From the NCBI RefSeq assembly GCF_002217755.1, contig NZ_BCFL01000019.1, forward strand, positions 618,712-682,711: a DNA stretch of 64,000 nt. The letters run 5' to 3'. A model generated the notes under the pieces. It was not told the origin of the DNA. It searched no databases and saw nothing but the letters and a program-made list of their open reading frames with translations. Below are positions 1 to 7,531 of the stretch, one piece after another (within the stretch, counting starts at the first letter, position 1; every line of letters starts with the position of its first letter). A program made the position numbers and the translations under genes. Origin of the DNA: Streptomyces hyaluromycini (GTDB lineage: Bacteria; Actinomycetota; Actinomycetes; Streptomycetales; Streptomycetaceae).

Positions 1-245
1 AGCAGCTCATCGAGCAGCTCATGGACCGGGCCAAGGCTGCCGGACAGCTCCGTCCGGACGTGGGCGTCGGCGATGTGATGATCGCCGTGGCCCAGCTCAG
101 CCGGCCCCCGTTCGGCACCGACTGCCTGGTAGGCGACCGCTTCGTCCACCGTCACCTGCAGCTGTTCCTGGACGGGCTGCGGGCCCCGGCCCGCTCCGCC
201 CTGCCGGGCACGGCCGTGACCATGGAGGACCTGCGCCAGGCCTGA
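1..245 (+). CDS. TetR-family regulator, C-terminal fragment (5' end outside window)
   Basis: The reading frame is open from the window edge (frame beginning at base 3) and stops at TGA 243-245. Only about 80 C-terminal residues are present, so the DNA-binding helix-turn-helix is not visible. The tail (QLFLDGLRAPA near the end) resembles the ligand-binding, dimerising half of TetR/AcrR repressors. It lies directly upstream of, and on the same strand as, an MFS drug exporter. That is the usual arrangement of a TetR repressor with the pump it controls. The family call rests on weak C-terminal similarity plus context; the partial status is certain. Confidence 0.6.
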   Translation, partial: QLIEQLMDRAKAAGQLRPDVGVGDVMIAVAQLSRPPFGTDCLVGDRFVHRHLQLFLDGLRAPARSALPGTAVTMEDLRQA

Positions 246-325
246 CCCAGCCGCCCATCGCCCATCGCCGATCGCCGATTAGTTCGGGGCCGTCCGCCGG
301 TCCTTCACCTCAAGCATCCCTTTCC

Positions 326-384
326 GTATCGCACGCATCACTTCTGTACCGCACGCATCGCTTTTTCCGTCACGAAGTCACGAA
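326..384. promoter_or_regulatory. Repeated leader elements upstream of MFS gene (candidate TetR operators)
   Basis: Two near-identical 17-base units, GTATCGCACGCATCACT (326-342) and GTACCGCACGCATCGCT (346-362), are spaced exactly 20 bases apart (two helical turns). An 8-base tandem repeat GTCACGAA x2 follows at 369-384, just before the exporter start. The phasing suggests protein binding, plausibly by the upstream TetR regulator. No convincing -10/-35 pair was identified. Confidence 0.4.
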
Positions 385-396
385 GTGGGTACCCCC

Positions 397-1935
397 ATGT
401 CAGAAGCAGTCTCCAAGGCTCCCGGCGCACCGGCACAGTCCGGTGATGCCAACCGCTGGAAAGCGCTCGTCTTCATCGCGCTCGCCCAGCTGATGGTCGT
501 CCTCGACGCCACCATCGTGAACATCGCGCTGCCCTCCGCCCAGACCGACCTGGGCATCTCCGACGGCAACCGGCAGTGGGTCGTCACGGCCTACGCCCTC
601 GCCTTCGGCGGTCTGCTCCTCTTCGGCGGCCGGATCGCCGACCTGTGGGGCCGCAAGCGGGCCTTCGTCATAGGCCTGACCGGCTTCGCCGCCGCCTCCG
701 CGCTCGGTGGTGCGGCGACCAGCGGCGCGATGATGTTCGGCGCCCGCGCCCTCCAGGGCGTCTTCGGCGCCATGCTCGCCCCGGCCGCGCTCTCCCTGCT
801 CGCCGTGATGTTCACGGACGCCAAGGAGCGCGCCAAGGCGTTCGGCATCTACGGCGCGATCGCCGGTGGCGGCGGCGCCGTCGGCTTCATCCTCGGCGGT
901 GTGCTCACCGAGTACCTCGACTGGCGCTGGACGTTCTTCGTGAACATCCCGTTCGCCATCGTCGCCGCGCTCGGCGCGTACTTCGTCATCCGCGAGCCGG
1001 AGGGCGGCCGCAACCGCAACCCGCTCGACATCCCCGGCGTGCTCCTGTCCACCCTGGGCCTGGTATCGCTGGTGTACGGCTTCACCCGCGCCGAGTCCGA
1101 CGGCTGGGGCGACGCCACCACCGTCGGCCTGTTCGTCGCCTCCGCGGTCCTGCTGATCGCGTTCGTCGTCACCGAGACCCGGGTCAAGGCCCCGCTGCTG
1201 CCGCTGCGCGTGGTCCTCGACCGCAACCGCGGCGGTATCTACCTCTCCCTCGGTATCGCGATCATCGCGATGTTCGGCACCTTCCTCTTCCTGACCTACT
1301 ACCTCCAGGTCATCAAGGGCTTCTCGCCGATCAAGACCGGCTTCGCCTTCCTGCCGATGATCGCGGGCATGATGGTCGGCTCCACCCAGATCGGCACCCG
1401 CCTGATGACCCGGGTCCCGGCCCGCGCGCTGATGGGCCCCGGCTTCCTGGTCGCCGCGGCCGGCATGCTGGTCATGACCCAGATGGAGATCGGCTCGTCG
1501 TACGCCTCGACGATCCTGCCGGCGATGCTGCTGCTCGGTCTCGGCATGGGTACGGCGTTCATGCCGGCCATGTCCCTGGCCACGCTCGGCGTCGAGCCCC
1601 GGGACGCCGGTGTCGCCTCCGCGATGGTCAACACCTCGCAGCAGGTGGGCGGCGCGATCGGCACCGCCCTGCTGAACACGATCGCCGCGTCCGCGACGAC
1701 GTCGTACATCAAGGACCACATTGCGACCGCGACCTCCAAGTCGCAGCAGCAGCTGGTCCAGATGGAGGGCGCGGTGCACGGCTACGCCAACGCGATCTGG
1801 GTCGCCGTCGGCATGCTGGTGCTGGCCGCGGTGGTCGTGGTGACCTTCGTCAACGCCGGCAAGCCGGACACCACGACGGTGGCCTCCGGCGAGGGCGCCG
1901 AGGACGAGGTGGCGGTCCCGGTGGTCGCCCACTGA
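397..1935 (+). CDS. MFS drug/proton antiporter, DHA2 (EmrB/QacA) type, 14 TM
   Basis: The 512-residue product has the length and hydrophobic pattern of 14-helix DHA2 multidrug exporters, which exchange cytoplasmic drugs for external protons. Visible signatures are the helix-1 motif LDATIVNIALPS and the motif A loop GRIADLWGRKRAF between helices 2 and 3. The soluble C-terminal tail is short and acidic. I chose ATG 397; an in-frame GTG at 385 is also possible, and neither has a strong ribosome-binding site. The gene follows a TetR-type regulator and converges on a MarR gene. The substrate cannot be read from the sequence. Confidence 0.9.
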   Translation: MSEAVSKAPGAPAQSGDANRWKALVFIALAQLMVVLDATIVNIALPSAQTDLGISDGNRQWVVTAYALAFGGLLLFGGRIADLWGRKRAFVIGLTGFAAASALGGAATSGAMMFGARALQGVFGAMLAPAALSLLAVMFTDAKERAKAFGIYGAIAGGGGAVGFILGGVLTEYLDWRWTFFVNIPFAIVAALGAYFVIREPEGGRNRNPLDIPGVLLSTLGLVSLVYGFTRAESDGWGDATTVGLFVASAVLLIAFVVTETRVKAPLLPLRVVLDRNRGGIYLSLGIAIIAMFGTFLFLTYYLQVIKGFSPIKTGFAFLPMIAGMMVGSTQIGTRLMTRVPARALMGPGFLVAAAGMLVMTQMEIGSSYASTILPAMLLLGLGMGTAFMPAMSLATLGVEPRDAGVASAMVNTSQQVGGAIGTALLNTIAASATTSYIKDHIATATSKSQQQLVQMEGAVHGYANAIWVAVGMLVLAAVVVVTFVNAGKPDTTTVASGEGAEDEVAVPVVAH

Positions 1936-1986
1936 GCCTCTGAGCGACCACCCGGGTACCCGCACGCGGACCTGTTCCCGCGCTCC

Positions 1987-2508
1987 TCAGCGGAGCCAGG
2001 GCAGGTCCGCACCCGCTTCGTTGGGCTGCAGGCCCTCGGCGACGATCTGCATGATCTCGCCGAGGGCCTGCTGCTGTTCCGGGCTCAGCCGCTCGAAGAA
2101 CGCCTGCCGTACGGCGGCCACATGGCCCGGTGCAGTGCGCCGCAGCACCTCGGCGCCCTCGTCGGTCAGGACGGCGAACTGGCCCCGCTTGTCGGAGGGA
2201 CAGTCCTCCCGCCGTACCCAGCCGTTCTTCTCCAGGCGGGCGACGGCGTGCGAGAGCCGGGACCGGGTGATCTTCGCGTTCATGGCCAGCTCGGTCATCC
2301 GCAGCTGCCGCCCGGGCGCCTCGGCGAGCCCGACGAGCAGTCCGTAGTAGATGTGCGGCATCCCCGCGTCCCGCTGGAGCTGACGGTCCAGATGGTCCTC
2401 CAGCAGGGTCGTGGCGTGCAGATACGCGCGCCAGACGTGCTGCTCGTCGTCGGTGAGCCAGCGGCTCTGAGCCGGGGCGGAAGCGGATGCCGTATTCATG
2501 TATCCCAC
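1987..2508 (-). CDS. MarR-family transcriptional regulator
   Basis: A 173-residue winged-helix protein of MarR type. The recognition region reads MTELAMNAKITRSRLSHAV and is followed by the wing (KNGWVRREDCPSDKRG, with the D-x-R motif). Start GTG 2508 is supported by an AAGGAG-type ribosome-binding site about 9-12 bases upstream; ATG 2499 lies nine bases inside and is less well placed. The gene is divergent from a class III extradiol dioxygenase-like gene with a 139-base shared region, so it probably controls that enzyme and itself in response to a phenolic ligand. It converges on the MFS gene. Confidence 0.88.
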   Translation of the reverse strand: MGYMNTASASAPAQSRWLTDDEQHVWRAYLHATTLLEDHLDRQLQRDAGMPHIYYGLLVGLAEAPGRQLRMTELAMNAKITRSRLSHAVARLEKNGWVRREDCPSDKRGQFAVLTDEGAEVLRRTAPGHVAAVRQAFFERLSPEQQQALGEIMQIVAEGLQPNEAGADLPWLR

Positions 2509-2523
2509 TGTACGAGGCCTCTC

Positions 2524-2553
2524 CTTGAAGATTAAACAAGTGGGGCGTAGGGT
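2524..2553 (+). promoter_or_regulatory. Candidate promoter and MarR operator for the dioxygenase gene
   Basis: A -35-like TTGAAG (2525-2530) and -10-like TAGGGT (2548-2553) are separated by 17 bases and point toward the dioxygenase gene. The -35 is covered by a semi-palindrome, CTTG-9 bases-CAAG (2524-2540). A related A/T-rich motif, TTAAAACAGT, recurs at about 2575-2584 and resembles TTAAACAAGT at 2532-2541. In a GC-rich genome these A/T-rich islands are good candidates for MarR binding. Inferred from sequence only. Confidence 0.45.
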
Positions 2554-2647
2554 GGCGGGCAGAAAGATTGAGAGTTAAAACAGTCAGCCCGTGTAGAGCT
2601 GGAACATGGGGGCCGGGAAGGTCCGGTACCCGGAGGGAGCCACCGCG

Positions 2648-3439
2648 ATGTCCGCCGCCGCACAGGAGCGCATGCCCGCCCTCTATCTGAGCCACGGCGC
2701 GCCGCCGCTCGCCGACGACCCGGTCTGGCCCGGCGAACTCGCCGCCTGGAGTGCCGGCCTCCCCCGTCCCAAGGCGATCCTGATGGTCTCCGCCCACTGG
2801 GAGGAGGCCCCCCTCGCCCTCGGTGCCGTCCAGACCGTCCCCCTCGTCTACGACTTCTGGGGCTTCCCGGAGCACTACTACAAGGTGCAGTACGCGGCCC
2901 CCGGCGCGCCCGAGCTGGCCGAGTCGGTGCGCAAGCTGCTGCGCGCCCCCGGCATCCCCGTGCAGGACATCCCGGACCGCGGCCTCGACCACGGCGCCTA
3001 CGTGCCCCTGGTGGAGATGTTCCCGGCCGCGGACATCCCTGTCCTGCAGATCTCCATGCCCACCCTCGACCCGGTCCACCTGATGGAGATCGGCCGCCGG
3101 CTCGCCCCGCTGCGCGACGAGGGCGTGCTGATCGTCGGCTCCGGTTTCTTCACCCACAACCTGGCCGCGCTGCGGTACGCCGGCCACGGGGTGCCCTCCT
3201 GGTCCTCCGAGTTCGACGACTGGGGGCACCGGGCGCTGGAGAACCGCGACTGGGACGCCCTCCTCGACTTCCTCGACAAGGCCCCGGCCGGCCGCTACGC
3301 CCACCCGCGCACCGAGCACTTCGCCCCGCTCTTCGTCACCATGGGGGCGGCCGAGGCGGGCGGCGAGCTGGACGGGCAGAAGTCGGTGATCGACGGGTTC
3401 TGGATGGGGATGGCGAAGCGGTCGGTGCAGTTCGGCTGA
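2648..3439 (+). CDS. Class III extradiol ring-cleavage dioxygenase-like protein (DODA/YgiD type)
   Basis: A 263-residue protein of the LigB/4,5-DOPA-dioxygenase-like family, which uses non-haem Fe(II) to cleave catechol-type rings. Family histidines are visible: LYLSHGAPPL near the N-terminus, VSAHWEEA around residue 50, GLDHGAYVPL around 115 and GSGFFTHNL around 175. Start ATG 2648 is preceded by GGAGG at 2632-2636; the reading frame is open further upstream but without a better site. The product is soluble and cytoplasmic. A MarR regulator is divergent from it. The substrate is unknown; members are often annotated as dioxygenases without proven activity. Confidence 0.87.
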   Translation: MSAAAQERMPALYLSHGAPPLADDPVWPGELAAWSAGLPRPKAILMVSAHWEEAPLALGAVQTVPLVYDFWGFPEHYYKVQYAAPGAPELAESVRKLLRAPGIPVQDIPDRGLDHGAYVPLVEMFPAADIPVLQISMPTLDPVHLMEIGRRLAPLRDEGVLIVGSGFFTHNLAALRYAGHGVPSWSSEFDDWGHRALENRDWDALLDFLDKAPAGRYAHPRTEHFAPLFVTMGAAEAGGELDGQKSVIDGFWMGMAKRSVQFG

Positions 3440-3452
3440 CGGGGCGGCCCGC

Positions 3453-3974
3453 TTACAGCGGGCGCTCGTACCAGGCCACGTCCCAGTAGCGGCCGAACTT
3501 GCGGCCCACCTCGTGGTACGTGCCGACGTACCGGAAGCCGAAGCGCTCGTGCAGCCGGGTGGACGCCTCGTTCGGCTGCGCGATGCCCGCGTAGGCGCGG
3601 TGCAGGTCCTCGCCCGCGAGCGCCGCGAAGAGGGCCTTGTAGAGGAGCGTGCCGATCCCGTGCCCGCCGGCGTCCGGGGCGACGTACACCGTGGTCTCCA
3701 CGGAGGTCGCGTAGGCCGGTTTCGCTCTGTAGGGGCTGGATGTGGCGTACCCGAGAATCTCCTGTGAGTCCGCTGACGTGGCAACCATCAGGCGGTATGG
3801 GCCGTCTTCCGGGTGGGAGAGCAGCCACGGACGACGCTCTTCCGGAGTGAAGACCACCGTGTCGAATGTGATGGACGTCTCACGAACGTAGTGATTGTAG
3901 ATCTCCGTGAGGGCTTCGAGGTCCCCCTCGGCTCCCGGTCTGACCTGCACCTCTGTACGTTCCGACGGCACCAC
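3453..3974 (-). CDS. GNAT acetyltransferase, phosphinothricin N-acetyltransferase (PAT)-like
   Basis: A 173-residue GNAT enzyme transferring acetyl from acetyl-CoA to a small amine. The N-terminal region (LTEIYNHYVRETSITFDT) and the YHEVGRKFGRYWDVAWYE end are characteristic of the PAT/methionine-sulfoximine acetyltransferase branch. The acetyl-CoA loop is seen as GGHGIGTLLY. Two GTG codons (3974, 3971) directly follow a GAGGAGG ribosome-binding site and either could start the protein. Its 3' end is 13 bases from the convergent dioxygenase gene. It is divergent from hrdD. Likely substrates are methionine sulfoximine or phosphinothricin-like amines, inferred from the family. Confidence 0.85.
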   Translation of the reverse strand: MVPSERTEVQVRPGAEGDLEALTEIYNHYVRETSITFDTVVFTPEERRPWLLSHPEDGPYRLMVATSADSQEILGYATSSPYRAKPAYATSVETTVYVAPDAGGHGIGTLLYKALFAALAGEDLHRAYAGIAQPNEASTRLHERFGFRYVGTYHEVGRKFGRYWDVAWYERPL

Positions 3975-4032
3975 GCCTCCTCACATGGTCGCACAGGGTA
4001 CTGCATGATCAGAAAATCCGGGGGGCAGCATG

Positions 4033-4058
4033 GGAATTCTGTCCGGATTCCAGTCGTT
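4033..4058 (+). promoter_or_regulatory. SigR-type promoter upstream of hrdD
   Basis: GGAAT at 4033-4037 is followed after exactly 18 bases by GTT at 4056-4058. This is the GGAAT-N18-GTT consensus known for the thiol-oxidative-stress sigma factor SigR of Streptomyces. The element lies about 150 bases before the hrdD start codon. HrdD is a documented SigR target in S. coelicolor (recalled literature), so the match is functionally sensible. GGAAT is also the left arm of an inverted repeat with ATTCC (4047-4051). Confidence 0.8.
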
Positions 4059-4211
4059 GTTTCCTTCGGATGCTGGGCACTGGACGAGAGTCCCAGGAGT
4101 TCCAGGAGTGGAGTTCCTGAGCACAGCCGGCCGCGTGCCGAGCATTCACCGAAGGACCGAGAAGAACCGGACAGGACCACCCCGCCCGCCCACCATCGCA
4201 AGGGAGCACGC

Positions 4212-5228
<1,017 letters not shown>

Positions 5229-5266
5229 GGGGGTTGCGGGTGGTGAGGGGGCTGGGGTCCGCACGA

Positions 5267-5302
5267 GTGGGGCTCGCGTGACCAGCGCGCGCGAGGTCCC
5301 AC
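5267..5302 (+). terminator. Hairpin downstream of hrdD (possible terminator)
   Basis: Arms GTGGG...CTCGCG (5267-5278) and CGCGAG...CCCAC (5290-5302) form an interrupted stem of about 11 pairs around an 11-base loop, 40 bases after the hrdD stop. There is no T-run, as is common for terminators in this genus. Confidence 0.5.
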
Positions 5303-5634
5303 TCACGCCGGGCGCGTGCGCCGGGTGGCGAAAGACGGCGCAAACATGGCGCGGTACCGCCGCTTCAAGGCTCCGCGTGTAGGGAACAACCATCCAGGGC
5401 CGGGGAGTTGAGGCTACGGCCACGCCGCCGCTCCCCATCCCCTCACTCACACGACACCCCTGACGCCCCGTCGACTAGCCACGTCCCGACGCACCATCCC
5501 CCCGGCGCCGGGACTCTCCCAGAGCCGGACTCCGGTGCCCATCCCCCCCGGGCGCCGGAGTCCGGCTCCACACTCCGCACGGGGAACAGCGGGCCGCGTT
5601 TGCTCCCGTCCGAGGCGCCCGGACATGCTGAGAC

Positions 5635-5673
5635 GGTGGCCCACCCCGTACCTGAACCACGGGGTGGACCACC
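5635..5673. repeat. 15-base inverted repeat upstream of TetR gene
   Basis: Arms GGTGGCCCACCCCGT (5635-5649) and ACGGGGTGGACCACC (5659-5673) are complementary except for one C/A pair, with loop ACCTGAACC. It lies about 40 bases before the TetR start. It could end upstream transcription or bind a regulator. Confidence 0.55.
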
Positions 5674-5677
5674 GGAT

Positions 5678-5705
5678 GGCAGATTCTGCCACAGAGGCAT
5701 AGCCT
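5678..5705 (+). promoter_or_regulatory. Candidate operator and promoter of the TetR gene
   Basis: A 13-base palindrome GGCAGATTCTGCC (5678-5690, one central base) overlaps a weak -35-like TGGCAG (5677-5682). A -10-like TAGCCT follows at 5700-5705 after 17 bases. The GTG start at 5712 would then be the first transcribed codon, so the mRNA may be leaderless. The palindrome position fits autorepression. Confidence 0.45.
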
Positions 5706-5711
5706 GCCGAG

Positions 5712-6392
5712 GTGAGCACCCCCAGCACCACGGGCGACACCCCCGCGCAGGACCCCGCCCCCCTCTCCCTCACGGAACGGCGCAAGGCGGAGACCCGCAT
5801 GGAGATAGCCCGGGCGGCCGCGGGCCTCTTCGTACGGCATGGCCTGCGGGCCACACGCGCCGAGGACATCGCACAGGCCGCGGGCATCGCCCCCCGCACG
5901 TTCTACCGTTACTTCGCCACGAAGGAAGAGGCGGTCGCCCCGCTCTACGCGGCGGGCGCCCGGCGCTGGGCGGAGGCGGTACGGGCGGCCCCCGCGGCCC
6001 TCTCCGTCCCCGAGGCCCTGGAACACGCCGTCCGCCACACCCTGACCCCCGGCGAGGGAGTCTCCGCCGCCTCCTGGGAATGGGTCCGCACCCTGATCCA
6101 CCTGGCCGACACGAGCCCGGCCCTGGGCAGGGTGTGGGCGGAGGTCTGCCAGTCCTCGGACCGCCTCCTGACGTCGATCCTGGCGGAACGCACCTCCACC
6201 GCCATCGACAACGTTGCCCCACCGGCCCACCTCCGCTTCACCGCAGCGGTGGCCGGCGCCGCGGTGCGAGTGGCGGTCGAATCCTGGGCAGCAGGCACGG
6301 CCACCCCCACAGGTACGGAAGGCCCGGCAGCCCTGGCCCTGCAAAACCTGGCGGCGCTACGGGGGTTCACGTGGGAGCCCCCGAGCCCGTAG
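5712..6392 (+). CDS. TetR-family transcriptional regulator
   Basis: A 226-residue TetR/AcrR-type repressor. The N-terminal helix-turn-helix (residues about 20-66) reads MEIARAAAGLFVRHGLRATRAEDIAQAAGIAPRTFYRYFATKEE in sections, ending in the typical F-Y-R-Y-F recognition helix. The C-terminal helical domain should bind a ligand and dimerise. GTG 5712 is the first sensible start and has no clear ribosome-binding site, consistent with a leaderless transcript. It follows hrdD. The regulator at the equivalent place in S. coelicolor represses antibiotic production and sporulation when overexpressed (recalled literature; orthology inferred from position). A 13-base palindrome just upstream suggests autoregulation. 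Confidence 0.88.
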   Translation: MSTPSTTGDTPAQDPAPLSLTERRKAETRMEIARAAAGLFVRHGLRATRAEDIAQAAGIAPRTFYRYFATKEEAVAPLYAAGARRWAEAVRAAPAALSVPEALEHAVRHTLTPGEGVSAASWEWVRTLIHLADTSPALGRVWAEVCQSSDRLLTSILAERTSTAIDNVAPPAHLRFTAAVAGAAVRVAVESWAAGTATPTGTEGPAALALQNLAALRGFTWEPPSP

Positions 6393-6410
6393 ACAATCGG
6401 CTGCGGGCCG

Positions 6411-6455
6411 GTGGGGGCTGATCGCGCAGTTCCCCGCGCCCCTTACGGGGCGCTG
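6411..6455 (+). repeat. Dispersed palindromic repeat, family 1, copy A
   Basis: A 45-base unit with the core TCGCGCAGTTCCCCGCGCC followed by the hairpin GCGCCCC-TTAC-GGGGCGC. Near-identical copies lie at 7550-7589 (inverted), 31063-31132 (interrupted) and 40964-41007. This copy sits between the convergent 3' ends of the TetR and WYL genes, where its hairpin could end transcription from either side. Sequences of this type recur in Streptomyces chromosomes (recalled). Confidence 0.85.
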
Positions 6456-6494
6456 CCCAGCCGCCAAGCGAAACCCCGCCCCCGGCCCCCACCC

Positions 6495-7481
6495 TCACGC
6501 ACCCCCGGCCCGACTCAGCCGGCCCCCCAACTCCCGTACACACGCCACCAGTTCCGCAGGCTCCCGCACCACGAACTCGTGCCCTGCCATCACCAACCGC
6601 ACCGCCAGCCACTCCACCGGATCCCCGGTCTCCCCTCGAACGACACACCACCCGCCCCCGCCCCCTTCCTCTTCCACCGGCGTCCCCAGCCACCCCGGCA
6701 GCCGGGCCGCCACCTCCGCCGCCGTTCCGGCGAACGCGACGGCGAACCCGTATGTCTCCTGCTGCCGCTGGATGGACCGCCGCAGGTACTCCGCCGCACT
6801 CCCCGTCGGCATCTCCCGCGGCGCGAACCGTGCCCCGGTGGCGAACGGCTCGCTCACCCGGTCGACCCGGAACGTCCGCCAGTCCTCGCGATCGAGGTCG
6901 TACGCCACGAGGTACCACCGCCGCCCCGTCGACACCAGCCGGTACGGTTCCGCCTGCCGCCGCGTCTCACTCCCGTCCGCCGCCCGGTACACGAACCGCA
7001 ACCGTTCCCGCCCCGCGACCGCCGACGCCATCACGGTCAGCGTCTCGGGCGCGATACTCGCCCCGTCCCCCATGGTCAGCGGCGTGGTCGCGGCCTGCAA
7101 CGTGGCCACCCGGTGCCGCAGCCGGGCCGGCAGCACCTGCTCCAGCTTCGCCAGCGCCCGCACCGACGCCTCGTCCACCCCCGCCACGGCATGCCCCGCC
7201 CCGGCCCGCAGCCCGACCGCGATGGCGACGGCCTCCTCGTCGTCGAGCAGCAGCGGCGGCATCGCCTTCCCGGCGACCAGCCGGTACCCCCCGTCGGCCC
7301 CCTTGCTGGCCTCCACGGGATACCCCAGCTCCCGCAGCCGGTCGATGTCCCGCCGCACGGTACGCCGGGACACCCCGAGCCGATCGGCGAGCTCCCCACC
7401 GGGCCACTCACGGGGCGTCTGGAGAAGGGACAGCAACTGAAGCAGCCGAGCCGGAGTGTCTGTCGTCATGCGTCCGAGCAT
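6495..7481 (-). CDS. WYL-domain transcriptional regulator (YafY type)
   Basis: A 328-residue regulator. An N-terminal DeoR/HTH_11-like winged helix (residues about 10-60: ELADRLGVSRRTVRRDIDRLRELGYPV) is followed by a WYL ligand-sensing domain from about residue 135 (RLRFVYRAADGSETRRQAEPYRLV and RWYLVAYDLDREDWRTFRVDRV, containing the W-Y-L triad) and a C-terminal extension. Alternative starts are ATG 7481 and ATG 7469; neither has a good ribosome-binding site. It is divergent from an MFS exporter, with a perfect 6+6 palindrome between them, so it very probably controls that exporter. The effector is unknown. Confidence 0.9.
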   Translation of the reverse strand: MLGRMTTDTPARLLQLLSLLQTPREWPGGELADRLGVSRRTVRRDIDRLRELGYPVEASKGADGGYRLVAGKAMPPLLLDDEEAVAIAVGLRAGAGHAVAGVDEASVRALAKLEQVLPARLRHRVATLQAATTPLTMGDGASIAPETLTVMASAVAGRERLRFVYRAADGSETRRQAEPYRLVSTGRRWYLVAYDLDREDWRTFRVDRVSEPFATGARFAPREMPTGSAAEYLRRSIQRQQETYGFAVAFAGTAAEVAARLPGWLGTPVEEEGGGGGWCVVRGETGDPVEWLAVRLVMAGHEFVVREPAELVACVRELGGRLSRAGGA

Positions 7482-7491
7482 GCCGGATAAC

Positions 7492-7510
7492 TAGGACGGG
7501 ATCTGTCCTA
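7492..7510. promoter_or_regulatory. Palindromic operator between WYL regulator and MFS gene
   Basis: TAGGACGGGATCTGTCCTA, a perfect inverted repeat TAGGAC-7-GTCCTA, lies in the 50-base divergent intergenic gap, 10 bases from the regulator start and 22 from the exporter start. A -10-like TACTTA (7516-7521) follows on the + strand, so a bound protein would block both promoters. Best explained as the WYL regulator's operator. Confidence 0.7.
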
Positions 7511-7531
7511 ATGCCTACTTAGCTTGGCGAT

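Larger units (their letters stand above)
5229..5711. other. 483-base gene-free region between hrdD and the TetR gene
   Basis: I see no supported gene here. It holds a terminator-like hairpin just after hrdD, a long inverted repeat at 5635-5673, and a candidate operator/promoter for the downstream TetR gene (annotated separately). The middle part (about 5310-5630) is C-rich on the + strand, and I find no structure in it that I can support. Confidence 0.6.

Noticed and set aside
4085..4125. A second (SigE-type) promoter for hrdD around the GGAGTTCC direct repeats
   Set aside because: GGAGTTCC occurs twice, but no matching -10 at the right distance was found.
3813..4211. Upstream extension of the hrdD reading frame
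   Set aside because: It overlaps the divergent acetyltransferase gene and the SigR-type promoter; ATG 4212 has a strong ribosome-binding site and the known HrdD N-terminus.
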